64,000 nucleotides of DNA from Marinomonas sp. SBI8L (lineage in GTDB: Bacteria; Pseudomonadota; Gammaproteobacteria; Pseudomonadales; Marinomonadaceae). Position numbers and translations under genes: made by a program. This document shows, one piece after another, positions 60,953 through 64,000 of this stretch. The stretch lies in assembly GCF_001624705.1 (NCBI RefSeq), contig NZ_JSEO01000019.1, positions 1-64,000 on the forward strand, read 5' to 3'. Under the pieces are notes generated by a model, which worked only from the letters and a program-made list of their open reading frames with translations, did no database searches and was not told the DNA's origin. Numbering within the stretch: the stretch's first letter is position 1; every line of letters starts with the position of its first letter.

Positions 60953-62281
60953 TTAAGCTTGCTGCATCAGTTGGGCGATTCGGTTACCGTCGATCGCTTG
61001 AAAATCAAGCGCTTCCATAATCGATATATGTGCAGCAAGGGCTGCTGCTTTTCCATATTCAAAGCATTGGGCTGTGACACGACAGCTTGCTAGTGCTTCG
61101 TGTTCACTGCTTAAACAGCGGCCCGCAACAATGAGGTTTTTGCCTTCTTTAGGCACTAAGGTATGAAAGGGAACTTCATAGTAGTCATCCACTAGCCATT
61201 CAGTTCTTGGCTTGTCGCCATAATGCAATTCGATCGGCCAAGCGCTTTTCACCATGGCATCTGAGAATTTTGCGCCTGAGACAACATCATGATTGGTTAA
61301 GGTTTTAACACCATCGATGGAGCGAGTTTGTCGAACACCCACTTCGGTGGCGTAATCAATAAAGTAGCTATTTTCACAGCCAGGCAAATTTGCCTTCATA
61401 AAATTGAAAAATGCCTCAGCTTGATAAATTGAGAATTGCTCGGCTTCTGTATGATCGACAGGGTCTGTAACATCCAAAGCGCGTTTGTCAAAACCTGTGA
61501 TTTTCGTGGCATTAACGAGAAGCTCACCTGGGTTCACCGTAGGGAATAGCCAAACTTTTTTACGCAGTAGGTCATCTTCTGCTTCAAGCATGCTAACGAC
61601 TTTTGGGGGGGAAATAGTGTTCTCACCCCAATAGTTTAGGTAAGTCTCCATATCCACATTACCGACTTTAAACATCATTGTTGGGTTTTGAATGATGCCG
61701 TTTTGACCCTTACGAGTTTTTTGCCCCAACTTGAATACCAAGTCTGCATCACCACTGGCATCGATAAAGCGTTTCGCTGATACAGAGGTAAAGCCAGACT
61801 TTGTATGAAGTACTAGGCCGGTAACTGTGTCTTTTTCAGAAATTACATCAACAACTTGAGTGTGATAAAGGACAGAAATGTTTGGTTGGCGAAGCATGTC
61901 AGTAGCGACTTTTTTGTATTTAGCGCAATCATGAGTAGCAACCCAGGTTTTTCCGTATATTTGAGGCTCAGTTAAGCCACCTGCTGCATGCAAGGCATCA
62001 CAAAAACGCCCAGCGAAACCAAATACAAGTTGTTCTGCTTGTACCTCACTTGGATTCTCAACAGACTTATATAAACCACAGACTGTACCTGATAAGCCTG
62101 CGACAGCTGCACCACCACAAAAGCCTAAGCGCTCTATGATAAGCACTTTGAGATCCAGTTCGGCAGCGGTGACTGCTGCTGCGATACCAGCAGGGCCTGC
62201 GCCAGTGACAATAACGTCATAGTCACCAAAGCAAGGTAAGTCGGTTTTATAGTCAGCAGGGAGGTTGAGGCAATAGCTCAT
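60953..62281 (-). CDS. FAD-dependent oxidoreductase
   Basis: A 442-residue flavoprotein of the FAD_oxidored type. The N-terminal dinucleotide motif DVIVTGAGPAGIAAAV, the following LIIERLGFCGGAAVAG and the C-terminal FAD block LIVAGRCLSSEHEALAS are clear. FIDASGDADL is typical of this family. It probably oxidises or reduces the pathway substrate. The ATG at 62281 is used; a TTG and GTG just upstream are alternatives. It is the first gene of the cluster, 56 bases before the BCCT gene, and a good promoter precedes it. Confidence 0.85.
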   Translation of the reverse strand: MSYCLNLPADYKTDLPCFGDYDVIVTGAGPAGIAAAVTAAELDLKVLIIERLGFCGGAAVAGLSGTVCGLYKSVENPSEVQAEQLVFGFAGRFCDALHAAGGLTEPQIYGKTWVATHDCAKYKKVATDMLRQPNISVLYHTQVVDVISEKDTVTGLVLHTKSGFTSVSAKRFIDASGDADLVFKLGQKTRKGQNGIIQNPTMMFKVGNVDMETYLNYWGENTISPPKVVSMLEAEDDLLRKKVWLFPTVNPGELLVNATKITGFDKRALDVTDPVDHTEAEQFSIYQAEAFFNFMKANLPGCENSYFIDYATEVGVRQTRSIDGVKTLTNHDVVSGAKFSDAMVKSAWPIELHYGDKPRTEWLVDDYYEVPFHTLVPKEGKNLIVAGRCLSSEHEALASCRVTAQCFEYGKAAALAAHISIMEALDFQAIDGNRIAQLMQQA

Positions 62282-62310
62282 AGTTAGCACCAAGTATGTT
62301 TATATTTGTA

Positions 62311-62330
62311 GAATATATTTAAAATATATT
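62311..62330. promoter_or_regulatory. A/T palindromic element, candidate operator
   Basis: Two self-complementary AATATATT blocks separated by three bases cover the -10 box of the minus-strand promoter. It could be the operator of the cluster's GntR regulator. It may also just be A/T-rich promoter sequence. Confidence 0.35.
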
Positions 62331-62350
62331 TTAACTCTTGCTGCTGTCAA
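62323..62350 (-). promoter_or_regulatory. Promoter of the FAD/BCCT/enolase cluster
   Basis: On the minus strand a perfect TTGACA (62350-62345) and TATATT (62328-62323) are spaced by 16 bases, about 40 bases before the FAD-oxidoreductase start. Confidence 0.75.
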
Positions 62351-62572
62351 GCACTGTTTTACGACGGATTTAAATTTGCTTTCTTAATCAATTCGTTAGG
62401 TTTTAAAATAATTGCGTGAGCTTATACATCGTGTAAATTTCAAAAAAGCGCTACAATCCCGCTTCTATCTGGCTTGTATACTTGTATATAAGCATTTGAG
62501 AAGGCAGTGTTTAAAGCGGCAATAGAGTTGAAACGAAAGCTCATTGTTATCTTGGTAGTGGTTGAGGTTGTT

Positions 62573-63145
62573 GTGGAAGAAGATGATTTTTCATTGTTCG
62601 CGGAAGAAGTTGCGGGCATAAAAAAAATGCGAAAAGATGAAGTCTATCTTGGCAAAAAAGGGCCGAGTGTAGATTTTAGTGAGCGCAAAAAAGCCGCCAC
62701 AATCGCACCTGAAAAAGACAGCAATCACTTATCTGCAGACTATGTGGAAAAAGTCGACATCAACGATGTACTTGCCTACAAAAAAGACGGTGTACAAGAA
62801 GGGGTTTTTAAACGCTTACGCCAAGGGAAATATGGCATAGAATCTCGTTTAGATTTACATAGAAGGACGGTAAATCAGGCCCGAGAATTGGTGTATCAAT
62901 TTGTGGGTGACTGTATGCGCAATGATATTCGCGTTGCTATTTTGGTGCATGGTAAAGGCGATCGTACGCCAGATAATCAAGCAACGCTTAAGAGCTACAT
63001 TAATAAGTGGCTTAAAGACATGGATGATGTCATGGCGTTTCATACCGCTCAACAATACCATGGTGGTTTAGGCGCCGTTTATATTCTTTTTAAGAAGAGC
63101 GAAAAAGCACGTCTTGAAGCCTGGGAGCAACATCAAAAGCGTTAA
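62573..63145 (+). CDS. Smr-domain protein (SmrA-like)
   Basis: A 190-residue protein with a C-terminal Smr domain (about 90-180). LDLHRRTVNQAREL (93-106), HGKG (126-129) and GGLGAVYILFKK (164-175) are the family motifs. Smr proteins are RNA or DNA endonucleases; recent work links members to rescue of stalled or collided ribosomes. The GTG at 62573 is chosen because GAGG lies just upstream and the protein then begins VEEDDFSLFAEEVAG, as in relatives. A longer GTG start at 62507 adds an odd hydrophobic Val-rich stretch and is less likely. Confidence 0.85.
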   Translation: MEEDDFSLFAEEVAGIKKMRKDEVYLGKKGPSVDFSERKKAATIAPEKDSNHLSADYVEKVDINDVLAYKKDGVQEGVFKRLRQGKYGIESRLDLHRRTVNQARELVYQFVGDCMRNDIRVAILVHGKGDRTPDNQATLKSYINKWLKDMDDVMAFHTAQQYHGGLGAVYILFKKSEKARLEAWEQHQKR

Positions 63146-63243
63146 TTCTTAACTTATCAGTGTCGTTATCTGGTAATTTTTCCTGTTATTTCACCTGTTT
63201 TATTCTAAGCCTGTCTTTGTTCGTGCAGTAAATACGACATTTT

Positions 63244-63252
63244 TGCTATAAT
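63244..63252 (+). promoter_or_regulatory. Extended -10 promoter before the M16C peptidase
   Basis: TGCTATAAT: a perfect -10 hexamer (63247-63252) with an extended TGn element. No clear -35 box is seen at standard spacing. It lies about 110 bases before the gene at 63364. Confidence 0.55.
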
Positions 63253-63363
63253 CTTGGCAATTTGCTTAGACCACAAGAAGTTAACGGATTTAATTTTCAT
63301 ATAGAGGGGAGCACTTACATTCATGCTGACCCTATTTAGTCTTTTTCAATTCAGAGGTAGATA

Positions 63364-64000
63364 ATGACAACACATACAGCGCATCACCCAGCGTTTACCC
63401 TAGTGCGTAAAGAGTTTATCGATGCATTAAATGTTGAAGTGATTGAGTTTGAGCACAAGGTAACCGGTGCCAAGCATTTCCATATTGCCTCTGATAATGA
63501 TGAGAACGTTTTTCTTGTTGGCCTAAAAACTGTGCCAACAGACTCTCGAGGTGTGGCACATATTCTAGAGCATACTGCACTTTGTGGCTCCGAGCGTTTC
63601 CCTGTTCGTGACCCTTTCTTCATGATGATTCGCCGTTCATTAAATACCTTTATGAATGCCTTCACTTCATCTGATTGGACGGCATATCCTTTTGCCAGTA
63701 AAAACAAAAAAGACTTTAAAAATTTACTTGATGTGTATCTTGATGCAGTCTTCTTCTCGCGCTTGGATAAACTAGACTTCTCCCAAGAAGGGCATCGCCT
63801 TGAGTTTGCTGAAATGGAAAACTCAGAGTCTGATTTAACGTTTAAAGGTGTTGTATTTAACGAAATGAAGGGGGCTATGAGTTCAACCAACTCTGTGCTT
63901 TGGCAAACCCTGACTAAGTACCTTTTTCCAAACAATACCTATCACTTTAACTCTGGTGGTGAGCCGACAGATATTCCTGATCTGTCCTATGATGATTTAC
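63364..64000 (+). CDS. M16C metallopeptidase, presequence-protease-like (partial)
   Basis: The first 212 codons of a large zinc peptidase; the gene runs off the window. The inverted zinc motif HILEH (66-70) is followed by TALCGSERFPVRDPFF, characteristic of the M16C subfamily (mitochondrial PreP/Cym1 and bacterial homologues of roughly 970 residues). It probably degrades peptides. The frame is open from the ATG at 63364 to the end. Confidence 0.9.
   Translation, partial: MTTHTAHHPAFTLVRKEFIDALNVEVIEFEHKVTGAKHFHIASDNDENVFLVGLKTVPTDSRGVAHILEHTALCGSERFPVRDPFFMMIRRSLNTFMNAFTSSDWTAYPFASKNKKDFKNLLDVYLDAVFFSRLDKLDFSQEGHRLEFAEMENSESDLTFKGVVFNEMKGAMSSTNSVLWQTLTKYLFPNNTYHFNSGGEPTDIPDLSYDDL

Noticed and set aside
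62473-62488. Tandem CTTGTATA repeat before the Smr gene as a GntR operator
   Set aside because: It contains GTATAC, but a direct repeat of 8 bases in A/T-rich sequence is weak evidence and it is more than 120 bases from the cluster promoter.
62507-62572. Upstream GTG start for the Smr gene
   Set aside because: It adds a valine-rich hydrophobic stretch absent from relatives; the GTG at 62573 has a closer ribosome site and a family-like N-terminus.

Overview
The window looks like a chromosomal segment of a marine gammaproteobacterium of the Oceanospirillales, most like Marinomonas. That placement is inference: it rests on gene order (a Pseudomonas/Oceanospirillales-type birA-coaX-SPOR-tRNA-secE-nusG-ribosomal-uvrA-MFS-ssb run), on protein sequences closest in my memory to that group, and on a moderate A+T content. 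No database was searched.

Layout. (1) 1-727: the 3' end of a 23S rRNA gene, a 5S rRNA gene with its terminator, then a decayed second copy of the 5S 3' half plus terminator. (2) 728-12325: accessory metabolic genes. They are a PQQ-type sugar dehydrogenase, a LysR regulator divergent from a beta-hydroxyacid dehydrogenase, an aldehyde dehydrogenase, an unknown exported protein, a Tat-exported dienelactone hydrolase, a GH1 beta-glucosidase, a GNAT acetyltransferase and two tandem secreted alpha/beta hydrolases. (3) 12408-45635: a housekeeping block of birA, coaX, a SPOR-like protein, tRNA-Tyr/Gly/Thr, tRNA-Trp, secE, nusG, rplKAJL, rpoBC, rpsLG, fusA, tuf, and the S10, spc and alpha operons through rplQ. 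rpmJ (37 codons) is present. The tufB gene usually found between tRNA-Thr and tRNA-Trp is absent. (4) 45700-51112: uvrA, a divergent YajR-like MFS transporter and ssb, with a canonical LexA box in the uvrA/MFS spacer. (5) 51234-55871: an A+T-rich insert with a 1245-residue SIR2-domain protein, very likely a Dsr1-like anti-phage NADase, and a small membrane-anchored protein of unknown function, closed by a strong terminator. (6) 55903-62281: a minus-strand catabolic cluster of a hotdog thioesterase, a FadR-type regulator, two enolase-superfamily proteins, a BCCT transporter and an FAD-dependent oxidoreductase. (7) 62573-64000: an Smr-domain protein and the start of an M16C metallopeptidase that runs off the window.

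How it works together. The centre is the transcription/translation core, with readable control elements: the L10 leader, intercistronic hairpins, a strong S10 promoter and a structured leader before rpsM. The SIR2 insert sits beside ssb and the SOS-linked uvrA and is the best candidate for an interesting system. The BCCT/enolase-superfamily/FAD cluster is a coherent, probably inducible uptake-and-degradation module for a small, possibly zwitterionic, substrate that the sequence does not identify. One of its enolase-superfamily proteins appears to lack canonical active-site residues.
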